Positions 1-8,475 are shown, counted from the stretch's first letter. The stretch: 64,000 nt of DNA from Atlantibacter subterraneus (GCF_027853245.1 NZ_JAPTZM010000002.1), one strand, 5' to 3'. Notes: generated from the letters alone by a model not told the origin. Numbers and translations are program-made.

Positions 1-1
1 A

Positions 2-307
2 GAGCAAATCGTGGCACGCGATGAGAACTCGTGGCTGATTGACGGCGGGACGCCGATTGATGACGTGATGCGCGTACTGGATATTGATGAGTTTCCGCAG
101 TCCGGCAACTACGAGACCATCGGCGGCTTTATGATGTTTATGCTGCGTAAAATCCCCAAACGCACCGACTCGGTGAAGTTCTCCGGCTATAAGTTTGAAG
201 TGGTGGATATTGATAACTACCGCATCGACCAGCTGCTGGTGACCCGCATTGATAACAAGCCCACCGTACTGGTCCCGCGCAAGCCGGAAGAAACCCCGGC
301 TTCCTGA
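2..307 (+). CDS. ytfL: C-terminal end of YtfL, CorC/HlyC-type membrane protein (partial)
   Basis: The reading frame is open from the first base of the window and stops at 307, so only the last 101 residues are present and the true start lies outside. What remains is the second CBS region and the C-terminal transporter-associated (CorC_HlyC) domain, with GGFMMFML and the stretch KFEVVDIDNYRIDQLLV, nearly identical to E. coli YtfL as I recall it. The full protein is about 440-450 residues, with an N-terminal CNNM/DUF21 membrane domain. The family is linked to ion or polyamine efflux. It is followed by a clear terminator and the convergent gene ytfK, the same neighbour as in E. coli. Confidence 0.9.
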   Translation, partial: EQIVARDENSWLIDGGTPIDDVMRVLDIDEFPQSGNYETIGGFMMFMLRKIPKRTDSVKFSGYKFEVVDIDNYRIDQLLVTRIDNKPTVLVPRKPEETPAS

Positions 308-321
308 TCCCAGAAACACTA

Positions 322-344
322 ACGGCCCCATCGGGGCCGTTTTG
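322..344. terminator. Intrinsic terminator between ytfL and ytfK
   Basis: An eight-base stem ACGGCCCC / GGGGCCGT with a three-base loop ATC is followed by TTTTG on the plus strand. It ends ytfL 15 bases after the stop. The minus-strand copy lies downstream of ytfK and may serve it too. Confidence 0.85.
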
Positions 345-382
345 ATTACTGCACAGGTAATACTCACGTACGACTTTAAGGG

Positions 383-589
383 TTAAGCCATCTCGGTCTG
401 GAGACGCAAAACCTGACGGTTGACTTCGGACATCACCGAAAGGTGCTGTTTGTCCTTCACTTTCGGGATAAGGATCTTACCCTTATCAAACTCGAAAGCG
501 CCTACATCCTTGATATATAACCGTCCACGGAACAGGATCTTCACGTATTTAGCCACCTGAAGGGGGTTATAACGTTGGAATATTTTCAC
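383..589 (-). CDS. ytfK: YtfK, stringent-response modulator
   Basis: This 68-residue protein (DUF1107 family) matches E. coli YtfK almost residue for residue (MKIFQRYNPLQVAKYVKILF at the start, RLQTEMA at the end). E. coli YtfK was reported to bind SpoT and favour ppGpp synthesis during phosphate or fatty-acid starvation; that role is carried over from the family and is not visible in the sequence. It is a small basic cytoplasmic protein with no membrane segment. It is divergent from ytfJ across 335 bases, as in E. coli, where ytfK responds to phosphate limitation. I could not find a convincing Pho box. Confidence 0.93.
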   Translation of the reverse strand: MKIFQRYNPLQVAKYVKILFRGRLYIKDVGAFEFDKGKILIPKVKDKQHLSVMSEVNRQVLRLQTEMA

Positions 590-924
590 TTTTTTCTACT
601 CCTGCTTAGTGTTACGCCCCGGCGGTGCCACAATCGGTCCGTCATGAATAAGGCGCAAATTTTGTTGCCAGTTGACTATAGACCAGTTTGGTCAGGTGAC
701 ACAGTGTGGTTAAGTTTATTTACCGTTTTATTACAGTTTTTGAGAGTTTTCTTTTCAATAGCCCATAAAAGCCAGTATAAAGCGCGATTTTCTTCAGGAT
801 ATGTGCGTCCGCCCGCAAAGTGGCATCAAGGTTGCGGGTAAAGAAAGTATTTAGCACATATGCTTAAAAAGTCAGGACCTAGTGGTCCGATCACCTGCTG
901 AGAACAACAATAAGGATCCGTACA
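590..924. other. Intergenic region between ytfK and ytfJ
   Basis: These 335 bases separate the divergent ytfK and ytfJ. The middle is AT-rich and must hold both promoters. A short inverted repeat GGACC-TAGT-GGTCC at 877-890 lies in the likely ytfJ leader and has no T-run. An open frame at 575-841 has no homology I recognise, no ribosome binding site and overlaps ytfK antisense, so I do not call it a gene. Confidence 0.5.
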
Positions 925-1482
925 ATGACCCTTCGCAAAGCCGCGACGCTCGCACTATTGCTGCTGCCTTTCATGGCATCGGCTCACAATTTCCAGGATA
1001 ATCAACGCGTCCCGCCGGTCGGCGTCTCTGACCGGGGCGAATTGATTCTTACTAACGATAAGTTTAGCTACAAAAACTGGAACAGCGCGCAGTTAAGTGG
1101 AAAAGTGCGAGTGGTGCAGCATATTGCCGGACGCACCTCCGCCAAAGAAAAGAACGCCGGGCTGATTGAAGCCATCAAAAACGCCAAACTGCCCCACGAT
1201 ACCTATCAGACCACCACCATCGTAAATACCGATGATGCGATCCCGGGCAGCGCGATGTTTGTGCGCAGCAGCCTGGAGGATAATAAAAAGCTCTATCCGT
1301 GGTCGCAGTTCATCGTCGACAGCAATGGCGTAGTGGCTAAATCCTGGGCGCTGGAGCCGGAAAGCTCGGCGGTAGTGGTGCTGGATAAACAGGGACGGGT
1401 GCAATTCGCCAAAGACGGCGGGCTGACCCAGCAGGAAGTGCAGCAGGTAATGAGCCTGCTGCAACAGTTACTTAGTAAATAG
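925..1482 (+). CDS. ytfJ: YtfJ, periplasmic thioredoxin-like protein
   Basis: This 185-residue protein belongs to the YtfJ family (DUF3897), which has a thioredoxin-like fold. A signal peptide is clear: MTLRKAATLALLLLPFMASA, cut before HNFQDNQ. The mature protein lacks a CxxC pair, so dithiol oxidoreductase activity is not expected, and the function is unknown. Typical family stretches are present (VRVVQHIAGRTSAKEKNAGL; ALEPESSAVVVLDKQGRV). An AAGGAT ribosome binding site lies upstream. Its end overlaps the end of convergent cysQ by 11 bases. Confidence 0.9.
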   Translation: MTLRKAATLALLLLPFMASAHNFQDNQRVPPVGVSDRGELILTNDKFSYKNWNSAQLSGKVRVVQHIAGRTSAKEKNAGLIEAIKNAKLPHDTYQTTTIVNTDDAIPGSAMFVRSSLEDNKKLYPWSQFIVDSNGVVAKSWALEPESSAVVVLDKQGRVQFAKDGGLTQQEVQQVMSLLQQLLSK

Positions 1483-2212
1483 AAACCCGGAAGCCGGGGT
1501 TCAGGAACGACTCGCGCGGGGTGTAATCCAGCGTGACGCCCTTCCAGTCGTGAACATGTGCCCCGGCAGCCACCGCCACCGCGTGCCCTGCGGCGGTGTC
1601 CCAGATGCAGGTTGGCCCGAAACGCGGGTAAAGCTGCGCCTGCCCTTCCGCCACCAGGCAGAATTTGAGCGATGAACCGATGGACGTAGTTTGATGCTCG
1701 CCCAGCTGCTGCAAATACTCTTTTAACTCTTCATCGGTGTGCGAACGGCTGATCACCACCAGCGGTGGCCGGGCGTCGCGCACGTGAATTGGGTTACGAA
1801 TATCGCACTCCTCTTTCCACGCCTTCCCTTCGGCGGCGCTGTACATCACCTTCATCACCGGCGCATATACCACGCCCAGTACCGGTTTTCCGTTTTCAAT
1901 CAGCGCGATATTGACGGTAAATTCGCCATTGCGCTTCAGGAACTCTTTAGTGCCGTCCAGCGGATCCACCAACCAGTAACGCTGCCAGTGCTGACGTATT
2001 TCCCAGGCGGGCGGATCTTCTTCAGAAAGCACCGGAATATCCGGGGTGAGCCTGTTCAGGCTTTCGACAATGATTTTATGGGCGGCGATGTCCGCCGCCG
2101 TAACCGGAGAATCGTCAAGTTTATGGGTTGCGTCAATCGGCTTTTCGCCCTGATAGACCTGCATAATGGCGTTTCCCGCCTCGCGCGCCACCTGGCATAC
2201 CTGTTCTAACAT
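1472..2212 (-). CDS. cysQ: 3'(2'),5'-bisphosphate nucleotidase CysQ
   Basis: CysQ removes the 3' phosphate from adenosine 3',5'-bisphosphate (pAp), the by-product of sulfate reduction through PAPS, and so protects exoribonucleases and keeps sulfur assimilation running. The 246-residue length is normal. The lithium-sensitive phosphatase signature is intact: metal-binding EED near residue 64, DPLDGTKEF near 83-91 and WDTAAGHAVAVAAG near 208-221. It is membrane-associated in E. coli but has no signal peptide. It is divergent from cpdB, another enzyme acting on 3'-phosphorylated nucleotides, though in the periplasm. Confidence 0.95.
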   Translation of the reverse strand: MLEQVCQVAREAGNAIMQVYQGEKPIDATHKLDDSPVTAADIAAHKIIVESLNRLTPDIPVLSEEDPPAWEIRQHWQRYWLVDPLDGTKEFLKRNGEFTVNIALIENGKPVLGVVYAPVMKVMYSAAEGKAWKEECDIRNPIHVRDARPPLVVISRSHTDEELKEYLQQLGEHQTTSIGSSLKFCLVAEGQAQLYPRFGPTCIWDTAAGHAVAVAAGAHVHDWKGVTLDYTPRESFLNPGFRVSIY

Positions 2213-2427
2213 CTTCCACCTCTTCGTGAGCGACAGGCATTTTCTGCCGCTGATTAACCCTTTGTTTTACATAATGACTTTTTATATAGCATTGCGCCTG
2301 ATTCCGCCATCTGTGATAGAGCCTGGATTTCCTTACATCAATCTATGGCAGGATTCACATTTCTGTAAGCAACAGCCTATACATACATATCTTTTTGCAA
2401 CAGAGATCTTAAAAAGGGACCTTGATG

Positions 2428-4374
2428 ATGATTAAGTTTAGCGCAACGCTCCTGGCGACGCTTGTGACGGCCAACGTCTATGCGGCAACGGTGGATTTAA
2501 GGATCCTCGAAACCACTGATTTACATAGCAACATGATGGATTTCGATTATTACAAAGACGCCCCAACTGAAAAATTCGGCCTGGTGCGCACCGCCTCGCT
2601 GATTAACGCTGCCCGTGGCGAAGCCGCTAACAGCGTGCTGGTGGATAACGGCGATCTGATTCAGGGCAGCCCGCTGGGCGATTACATGGCGGCTAAAGGC
2701 TTAAAAGACGGCGATGTGCATCCGGTTTTCGCGGCGATGAATACCCTGAATTATGCCGTGGGCAACCTTGGCAACCACGAATTCAACTACGGCCTCGATT
2801 ACCTGCACAACGCGCTGGCAGGGGCGAACTATCCGTACGTTAACGCCAACGTTATCGACGCTAAAACCAATAAGCCGCTGTTTACACCGTATCTGATCCA
2901 ACCCACCGAGGTGAAAGATCGCGAGGGCAAAACCCATACCCTGAACATCGGCTATATCGGTTTTGTGCCGCCACAAATCATGACCTGGGATAAAGCCAAC
3001 CTGAGCGGCAAGGTTACCGTCACCGATATCACCGAAACCGCCCGTCGCTACATCCCGGAAATGCGCGCCAAAGGGGCCGATCTGGTGGTCGTGGTGGCGC
3101 ATTCCGGGCTGTCTGCCGAGCCGTACAAAGCGCTGGCGGAGAACTCGGTGTACTACTTAAGCGAAGTACCCGGCGTGGATGCCATTCTGTTTGGCCACGC
3201 CCATGCGGTGTTCCCCGGTAAAGATTTTGCCGCCATCAAAGGCGCGGATATTGAGCAAGGTACGCTAAATGGCGTTCCTGCGGTCATGCCCGGCATGTGG
3301 GGCGATCACCTGGGCGTGGTGGATATGGTGCTGAATAACGATGCCGGAAAGTGGCAGGTTAACGAGGCGAAAGCCCAGGCGCGGCCCATTTACGACGCCG
3401 CCGCGAAAAAATCTCTGGCGGCGGAAGACGCGGATCTGGTGAAGGTGCTGAAGCCCTCTCACGACGCCACGCGTGATTTTGTCAGCCAGCCAATCGGTAA
3501 ATCCGCCGATAATCTTTACAGCTACCTGGCGCTGGTGCAGGACGATCCCACCGTTCAGGTGGTGAATAACGCCCAGCGCGCCTACGTGGAGCACTTTATC
3601 CAGGGCGATCCGGATCTGGCCTCGTTGCCGGTATTGTCTGCCGCTGCACCGTTTAAAGTGGGCGGGCGTAAAAACGATCCGGCAAGCTATGTGGAGGTGG
3701 AAAAAGGTCAGTTAACCTTCCGCAATGCCGCCGATCTGTATCTTTACCCGAACACGCTGGTGGTGGTGAAAGCCAGCGGCAAAGAGGTTAAAGAGTGGCT
3801 GGAATGCTCCGCCGGGCAGTTTAACCAGATTGATGTGAATAACAGCCAGCCCCAGAGCCTGATTAACTGGGACGGTTTCCGCACCTATAACTTCGATGTG
3901 ATTGACGGCGTTAACTATCAAATTGATGTGACTCAGCCCGCGAAATACGACGGCGAATGTCAGATGGTGAACCCTCAGGCTGAGCGAATTAAGCAACTGA
4001 CGTTTAACGGTAAACCTGTCGATCCGAACGCGACGTTCCTGGTCGCCACTAACAACTACCGTGCTTACAGCGGCAAGTTTGCCGGAACTGGCGACGATCA
4101 TATCGCCTTCGCCTCTCCGGATGAGAATCGCTCGGTGCTGGCCGCCTGGATTGGCGCGCAAACCAAACAGGCCGGGGAGATCCACCCGGCGGCGGATAAT
4201 AACTGGCGTCTGGCACCCATCCACAGCGATAAGCCGCTGGATGTCCGCTTCGAAACCTCTCCGGGAGAGAAAGCCGCCGCGTTTATCCAGCAAAAAGCGC
4301 AGTATCCGATGAAAAACGTGGGTCAGGATGAGATCGGCTTTGCGCTGTATCAGCTCGATCTGAACGCCCGTTAA
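2428..4374 (+). CDS. cpdB: Periplasmic 2',3'-cyclic-nucleotide 2'-phosphodiesterase / 3'-nucleotidase CpdB
   Basis: CpdB opens 2',3'-cyclic nucleotides and removes 3' phosphates in the periplasm, which lets the cell scavenge RNA fragments. The 648-residue protein starts with a signal peptide (MIKFSATLLATLVTANVYAA). The metallophosphatase domain shows TTDLHSN, DNGDLIQG, GNHEFNYG and FGHAHAVF; the 5'-nucleotidase C-terminal domain follows from about residue 380. TTG and two ATG codons lie in a row at 2422-2430. The AGGGA element at 2415-2419 fits the ATG at 2428, the E. coli start, best. The last bases overlap convergent ytfH. Confidence 0.95.
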   Translation: MIKFSATLLATLVTANVYAATVDLRILETTDLHSNMMDFDYYKDAPTEKFGLVRTASLINAARGEAANSVLVDNGDLIQGSPLGDYMAAKGLKDGDVHPVFAAMNTLNYAVGNLGNHEFNYGLDYLHNALAGANYPYVNANVIDAKTNKPLFTPYLIQPTEVKDREGKTHTLNIGYIGFVPPQIMTWDKANLSGKVTVTDITETARRYIPEMRAKGADLVVVVAHSGLSAEPYKALAENSVYYLSEVPGVDAILFGHAHAVFPGKDFAAIKGADIEQGTLNGVPAVMPGMWGDHLGVVDMVLNNDAGKWQVNEAKAQARPIYDAAAKKSLAAEDADLVKVLKPSHDATRDFVSQPIGKSADNLYSYLALVQDDPTVQVVNNAQRAYVEHFIQGDPDLASLPVLSAAAPFKVGGRKNDPASYVEVEKGQLTFRNAADLYLYPNTLVVVKASGKEVKEWLECSAGQFNQIDVNNSQPQSLINWDGFRTYNFDVIDGVNYQIDVTQPAKYDGECQMVNPQAERIKQLTFNGKPVDPNATFLVATNNYRAYSGKFAGTGDDHIAFASPDENRSVLAAWIGAQTKQAGEIHPAADNNWRLAPIHSDKPLDVRFETSPGEKAAAFIQQKAQYPMKNVGQDEIGFALYQLDLNAR

Positions 4375-4769
4375 GCCGCACTGGCGTCCCGTTCATGGCG
4401 GGACGCCATCACCTGCGGCAAATTCATTTCAATCCAGTCCGCCAGCGCCGCAACTTTCTCGCTGACCTGCTCGCCCAGCGGCGTCAGGCTGTACTCCACG
4501 TGCGGCGGCACGACCGGATAAGAAACCCGGTTCACAAAACCATCCTGTTCCAGCCATTGCAGGGTCTGCGCCAGCATCTTTTCGCTGACGCCGCCCATTT
4601 TGCGCCGCAGATCGCTAAAACGATGGGTGCCGTCGCGTAGCGCTACCAGGATCAGTACGCCCCAGCGGCTGGTGACGTGCTTTAACACGTCCCGGGATGG
4701 GCATTGCTCGGCAAATAAATTTCCATCGCGCAGCTGCTGCGTCAGGGTGTTGGCAGATGTCATTTTCAT
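4371..4769 (-). CDS. ytfH: YtfH, HxlR-family transcriptional regulator
   Basis: This 132-residue winged-helix protein of the HxlR family resembles E. coli YtfH (about 126 residues). The recognition helix region reads RFSDLRRKMGGVSEKMLAQTLQWLEQDGFV. The single cysteine of the family sits just before the domain (EQCPSRDVLKHVTSRWG, Cys23). In QorR and YodB relatives the equivalent cysteine senses quinones or diamide. The gene is divergent from qorB, and a palindrome between them is a likely operator, so I infer that it represses qorB until electrophilic quinones appear. The start could also be the ATG at 4763. Confidence 0.85.
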   Translation of the reverse strand: MKMTSANTLTQQLRDGNLFAEQCPSRDVLKHVTSRWGVLILVALRDGTHRFSDLRRKMGGVSEKMLAQTLQWLEQDGFVNRVSYPVVPPHVEYSLTPLGEQVSEKVAALADWIEMNLPQVMASRHERDASAA

Positions 4770-4787
4770 ACTTACCTTTTTGTGCGT

Positions 4788-4804
4788 ACTTACTAAAAGT
4801 TAGT
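4788..4804. promoter_or_regulatory. Probable HxlR-type operator between ytfH and qorB
   Basis: The inverted repeat ACTTACT-AAA-AGTTAGT (6 of 7 arm bases match) lies in the 84-base divergent gap. It resembles the TACTTACT/AGTAAGTA operators known for HxlR-family regulators. It precedes a weak qorB -10 (GATAGT at about 4811), so a bound dimer would block both promoters. Predicted from sequence only. Confidence 0.55.
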
Positions 4805-4853
4805 TAGGGTGATAGTGTGCCACAACACCCACCAAATACGAAGGAGTAACATC

Positions 4854-5702
4854 ATGATTGCAATCACCGGCGCAACCGGCCATCTGGGCCAATGGGTCAT
4901 CAAAAAACTGCTGGAAACCCATAACGCACAGGATCTTGTGGCGATCGTGCGTAATCCAGCCAAAGCACAGGCGCTGGCGGATAAAGGCGTTCAGGTTCGC
5001 GAGGCCGATTATGGCAATCCGGCGGCACTGGCTTCGGCGCTAAGGGGCGTGGAAAAACTGCTGCTGATTTCGTCCAGCGAAGTGGGCCAACGCGCCGTGC
5101 AGCATCGCAACATTATCGATGCGGCGAAATCCGCTGGCGTAAAACTGATTGCCTATACCAGCCTGTTGCGTGCGGATACTTCGCCGCTCGGGCTGCACGT
5201 GGAGCACGTGGACACTGAAAACTATCTGGCGCAATCCGGCGTGCCTTACGTACTGCTGCGTAACGGCTGGTATAGCGAAAACTATCTGGCGAGCGTACCG
5301 GCAGCGCTGGAGCACGGCGCGTTTATCGGCAGCGCCGGCGAGGGCAAAATCGCCTCTGCCTCCCGGGAAGATTATGCCGAGGCCGCCGCGAAAGTGGTGA
5401 GCCTCGATAATCAGGCCGGGAAAGTGTATGAACTGGCGGGTGACAATGCCTGGACACTGGCGCAGCTGACAGAAAAAATCTCCGCGCTGACCGGTAAAAC
5501 CGTGGTGTATAACAACCTCAGTGAAGCGGATTTCGCCGCCGCGTTGCAGGGCGCAGGCCTGCCGGAAGGCTTTGCCAGACTGCTGGCGGACTCCGACGTT
5601 GGCGCATCCAAAGGCGGGCTGTTTGACGACGGCCATCAGCTGAGCCGCCTGATTGGCCGCCCAACGACGACTATCGATGACAGCCTGAAGGCCATACTGT
5701 AA
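4854..5702 (+). CDS. qorB: NAD(P)H:quinone oxidoreductase QorB (YtfG)
   Basis: This 282-residue protein of the NmrA-like atypical short-chain dehydrogenase family reduces quinones with NADPH. The Rossmann motif GATGHLG is at residues 6-12. The body aligns with E. coli QorB (YtfG, 286 residues) throughout, including YTSLLRADTSPLGL and LLRNGWYSENY. The ATG at 4854 is preceded by AAGGAG. It is divergent from the HxlR regulator ytfH, and the pair forms a small quinone-stress module. An upstream in-frame start at 4809 is less likely because it has no ribosome binding site and would cover the promoter. Confidence 0.92.
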   Translation: MIAITGATGHLGQWVIKKLLETHNAQDLVAIVRNPAKAQALADKGVQVREADYGNPAALASALRGVEKLLLISSSEVGQRAVQHRNIIDAAKSAGVKLIAYTSLLRADTSPLGLHVEHVDTENYLAQSGVPYVLLRNGWYSENYLASVPAALEHGAFIGSAGEGKIASASREDYAEAAAKVVSLDNQAGKVYELAGDNAWTLAQLTEKISALTGKTVVYNNLSEADFAAALQGAGLPEGFARLLADSDVGASKGGLFDDGHQLSRLIGRPTTTIDDSLKAIL

Positions 5703-5783
5703 TTGTTAATGAGCAGTTAATTTTCGTAGCCATGCCACGGCTCATCCCTATAATGAATAACAGGCAGTTTAAGGGGGTGAGTT

Positions 5784-6611
5784 GTGCAAGGCGTACCAGA
5801 ACAGTTTACCGATGAACAAGATCGCGCCCGGTTTCGGCACTTAGCGGCCATTCCGGGCGTGGAACTTTATCACGCCCATATCGCCCATTATGCCTTTGAA
5901 CCCCATACCCACGAAGCCTTTGGCATTGGCACCATCGAATGGGGTGCCGAGCGCTTTCGCTATCGCGGTGCCGATCACGTAGCGGCGGTCAATTCCCTGG
6001 TGACCATGAACCCGGACGAACTGCACACCGGCGAGGCGGAGACCCAGGGCGGCTGGCGCTACCGGATGATTTATCTCGAACCCGAGTTGCTGGAGCAAAT
6101 GACCGGCGTCAAACAGTGGTGGTTCACTGACGTTGAGCGTCACGATCCGCTGCGCGCCCAGGCGACCGGGCGGATCATTTACGACCTGTGGCACCAGCCC
6201 GATCCGCTGGCTCAACAGAGCCTGGTGTTAGATCTTATCGACAACTTCCGCCCTTACGCCCGCCACGGCGGCAGGCAAATCCCCACCCGGCAAACCCGTT
6301 TCGACCGGGTGCGCGAGTATGTGTATGAAAACTACATGCATGCGGTGAGCCTGGAGGAGCTGGCGCAGGAGGCGGCGCTCAGTCCGTATCATTTCCTGCG
6401 TCAGTTCAAAGCGCAGTTTCACGTTACGCCCCATCAAATGCTGATGGCAGTGCGGCTATGGCGCGCCAAGCAATTTTTAACCGACGGCATGCCCGCAGCC
6501 GAAGTCGCCGTCGCAACCGGCCTCAGCGACCAGTCGCACCTGACGCGCGCCTTTACCCGCCGCTACGGCATCACCCCGGTGCGCTATCAGAAGCAGGTCA
6601 CCAGAGGCTAA
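5784..6611 (+). CDS. AraC-family transcriptional regulator
   Basis: This 275-residue protein has an N-terminal AraC-type cupin (about 20-160, with EPHTHEAFGIG) and a C-terminal double helix-turn-helix (about 178-272; LEELAQEAALSPYHFLRQFKAQF and AVATGLSDQSHLTRAFTRRYGITP). A GTG start at 5784 follows the purine-rich AAGGGGGTGAG. It lies 76 bases upstream of the EamA-type exporter ytfF on the same strand, so ytfF is the natural guess for its target, perhaps as part of amino-acid or metabolite efflux. E. coli K-12 has no AraC gene here as far as I recall. The ligand is unknown. Confidence 0.85.
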   Translation: MQGVPEQFTDEQDRARFRHLAAIPGVELYHAHIAHYAFEPHTHEAFGIGTIEWGAERFRYRGADHVAAVNSLVTMNPDELHTGEAETQGGWRYRMIYLEPELLEQMTGVKQWWFTDVERHDPLRAQATGRIIYDLWHQPDPLAQQSLVLDLIDNFRPYARHGGRQIPTRQTRFDRVREYVYENYMHAVSLEELAQEAALSPYHFLRQFKAQFHVTPHQMLMAVRLWRAKQFLTDGMPAAEVAVATGLSDQSHLTRAFTRRYGITPVRYQKQVTRG

Positions 6612-6687
6612 AAGCGCAATCTCATACAATAATTATCAGGCATTACTGCGCACACTGGGCGTTACACTGTTTTAACGGGAATGCGTG

Positions 6688-7662
6688 ATGTTTGCTGGAG
6701 TGTTGTTCGCCCTCGCCGCAGGGCTGATGTGGGGACTGATTTTCGTGGGGCCACTGATCGTGCCGGAATACCCGGCGGCATTACAATCGACGGGCCGCTA
6801 TCTGGCGCTGGGCCTGATTGCCATCCCTATCGCCTGGCTGGGCCGCCGTCTTCTGATGCAGCTCTCCTCCCGCGACTGGTGGACCGCGCTGTTTCTCTCT
6901 GCTGTCGGCAACCTGATTTATTACGTCTGCCTTGCCAGCGCCATCCAGCGCACCGGCGCGCCGGTCTCCACCATGATTATCGGCACGCTGCCGGTGGTGA
7001 TCCCGGTATTCGCCAATCTGCTGTACAGCCAGCGCGATGGGAAAATCCCGTGGCGGCAGCTCGCACCTTCCTTATTGCTTATCGCCATCGGCCTGGTGCT
7101 GGTAAATTACGCCGAACTGCGTGGCGGCGTGGTGGATTTCGATCTCTGGCGCTACGGCAGCGGGATCGCGCTGGCGCTGGTGTCGGTGGTGTGCTGGGCC
7201 TGGTACGCGCTGCGCAACGCCCGCTGGCTGCGGGAAAACCCCGATAAACCGCCGATGATGTGGGCCACCGCCCAGGGGCTGGTGACGCTGCCGATGTCGC
7301 TGGTTGGCTATGTCGCGGTTTGCCTGTGGCTTTCCCACCAGCAGTCCTCCTTCGCCCTGCCCTTCGGCCCGCGTCCGGCGGTGTTTATTACGCTGATGAT
7401 CGCCATTGCGGTGCTATGTTCCTGGGTAGGTGCGCTGTGCTGGAACGAAGCCAGCCAGCGGCTGCCAACGGTGATCCTCGGGCCGTTAATCGTGTTTGAA
7501 ACCCTCGCCGGCCTGCTTTACACCTTCCTGATGCGCCAAAGCCCGCCACCGTTGATGACCGCGCTGGGCATTCTGCTGCTGGTGATTGGCGTGGTGCTGG
7601 CAGTACGCGCTAAGCCGCAAAAATCGCCGCCCTCCATCATTCCCGTCACGCCGGGATCCTGA
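6688..7662 (+). CDS. ytfF: YtfF, inner-membrane EamA/DMT transporter
   Basis: This protein of about 324 residues has ten predicted helices and two EamA repeats, in the drug/metabolite transporter superfamily. It is close to E. coli YtfF (321 residues); shared stretches include GLMWGLIFVGPLIVPEYPA and the start of the second repeat, VVCWAWYALRNARWLRENPD. The substrate is unknown; family members export amino acids or other small metabolites. ATG at 6688 is preferred over GTG at 6685 because it lies seven bases after GGGA. It follows the AraC regulator and ends in a strong terminator. Confidence 0.88.
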   Translation: MFAGVLFALAAGLMWGLIFVGPLIVPEYPAALQSTGRYLALGLIAIPIAWLGRRLLMQLSSRDWWTALFLSAVGNLIYYVCLASAIQRTGAPVSTMIIGTLPVVIPVFANLLYSQRDGKIPWRQLAPSLLLIAIGLVLVNYAELRGGVVDFDLWRYGSGIALALVSVVCWAWYALRNARWLRENPDKPPMMWATAQGLVTLPMSLVGYVAVCLWLSHQQSSFALPFGPRPAVFITLMIAIAVLCSWVGALCWNEASQRLPTVILGPLIVFETLAGLLYTFLMRQSPPPLMTALGILLLVIGVVLAVRAKPQKSPPSIIPVTPGS

Positions 7663-7667
7663 TCGCA

Positions 7668-7697
7668 AACCGACGCAAACCGCGTCGGTTTTTTTTG
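7668..7697 (+). terminator. Intrinsic terminator of ytfF
   Basis: The nine-base stem AACCGACGC / GCGTCGGTT with a short loop is followed by a run of about eight T. It separates ytfF from the independently regulated ytfE. Confidence 0.92.
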
Positions 7698-7727
7698 CTG
7701 ACTCAAAAGGGTTATAGCTTTCTCTAT

Positions 7728-7750
7728 AAGATGTATTTAAAATGCATCTT
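7728..7750. promoter_or_regulatory. NsrR operator upstream of ytfE
   Basis: The site is an 11-1-11 palindrome: left arm AAGATGTATTT, central A, right arm AAATGCATCTT, with one mismatch between arms. It matches the two-half-site NsrR consensus (AAGATG...CATCTT). It ends 26 bases before the ytfE start and overlaps the TATATT hexamer at about 7750, so bound NsrR would occlude the promoter. The repressor gene nsrR is at 23813-24238 in this same window. Confidence 0.9.
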
Positions 7751-7776
7751 ATATTCTGATGATTGAGGTAAACGCT

Positions 7777-8442
7777 ATGGCCTTCCGTGACCAACCTTTA
7801 GGTGAACTGGCTTTAACCATTCCCCGCGCTTCTGCTCTGTTCCGTAAATACAATCTCGACTTCTGCTGCGGCGGCAAACAGACCCTGCTACGCGCGGCGA
7901 CTCGCCAGGAGCTGGATCTCGATACTATCGAAGCGGAACTGACCGCGCTGGCGGACGAGCCGCTGGAAAAAGAGTGGCGTACCGCGCCGCTGGCCGAAAT
8001 CATCGATCACATCATTGTGCGTTACCACGATCGCCATCGCGAACAGCTGCCGGAACTGATTTATCAGGCCACCAAAGTGGAACGCGTTCATGCCGATAAG
8101 CCGAACGTGCCGAAAGGCCTGACCAAATACCTGACCATGCTGCATGAAGAGCTGTCCAGCCACATGATGAAAGAAGAGCAGATCCTGTTCCCGATGATTA
8201 AACAGGGGATGGGCAGCCACGCGACCGGGCCGATTACGGTTATGGAGAGCGAGCATGATGAAGCGGGCGAACTGCTGGAAGTGATTAAGCACACCACCAA
8301 TAACGTGACGCCGCCGCCGGAAGCCTGCACTACGTGGAAAGCAATGTACAACGGCATTAATGAGCTGATTGACGATCTGATGAATCACATCAGCCTGGAA
8401 AACAACGTTCTTTTTCCGCGTACCCTCGCTGGAGAAAAATAA
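7777..8442 (+). CDS. ytfE: YtfE (RIC), di-iron protein for repair of iron-sulfur clusters
   Basis: YtfE is a hemerythrin-like di-iron protein that restores iron-sulfur clusters damaged by nitric oxide or peroxide. The 221-residue protein has the N-terminal ScdA domain with FCCGGKQTL (adjacent cysteines at about 30-31) and a four-helix hemerythrin domain with the iron ligands in HHIIVRYHDRH-like, HEELSSHMMKEE, ESEHDEAGE and HISLENN segments. The ATG at 7777 follows TGAGG. An in-frame ATG at 7759 has no such site. It is a single-gene unit between two terminators under an NsrR operator, so expression should rise on NO. Confidence 0.96.
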   Translation: MAFRDQPLGELALTIPRASALFRKYNLDFCCGGKQTLLRAATRQELDLDTIEAELTALADEPLEKEWRTAPLAEIIDHIIVRYHDRHREQLPELIYQATKVERVHADKPNVPKGLTKYLTMLHEELSSHMMKEEQILFPMIKQGMGSHATGPITVMESEHDEAGELLEVIKHTTNNVTPPPEACTTWKAMYNGINELIDDLMNHISLENNVLFPRTLAGEK

Positions 8443-8475
8443 GGCGCCCGTCGAGCGCCATCGGAAGTCCTTATT

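Noticed and set aside
575..841. 88-codon frame in the ytfK-ytfJ gap
   Set aside because: There is no ribosome binding site, it overlaps ytfK antisense and its composition is unlike a protein; the region must hold two promoters.
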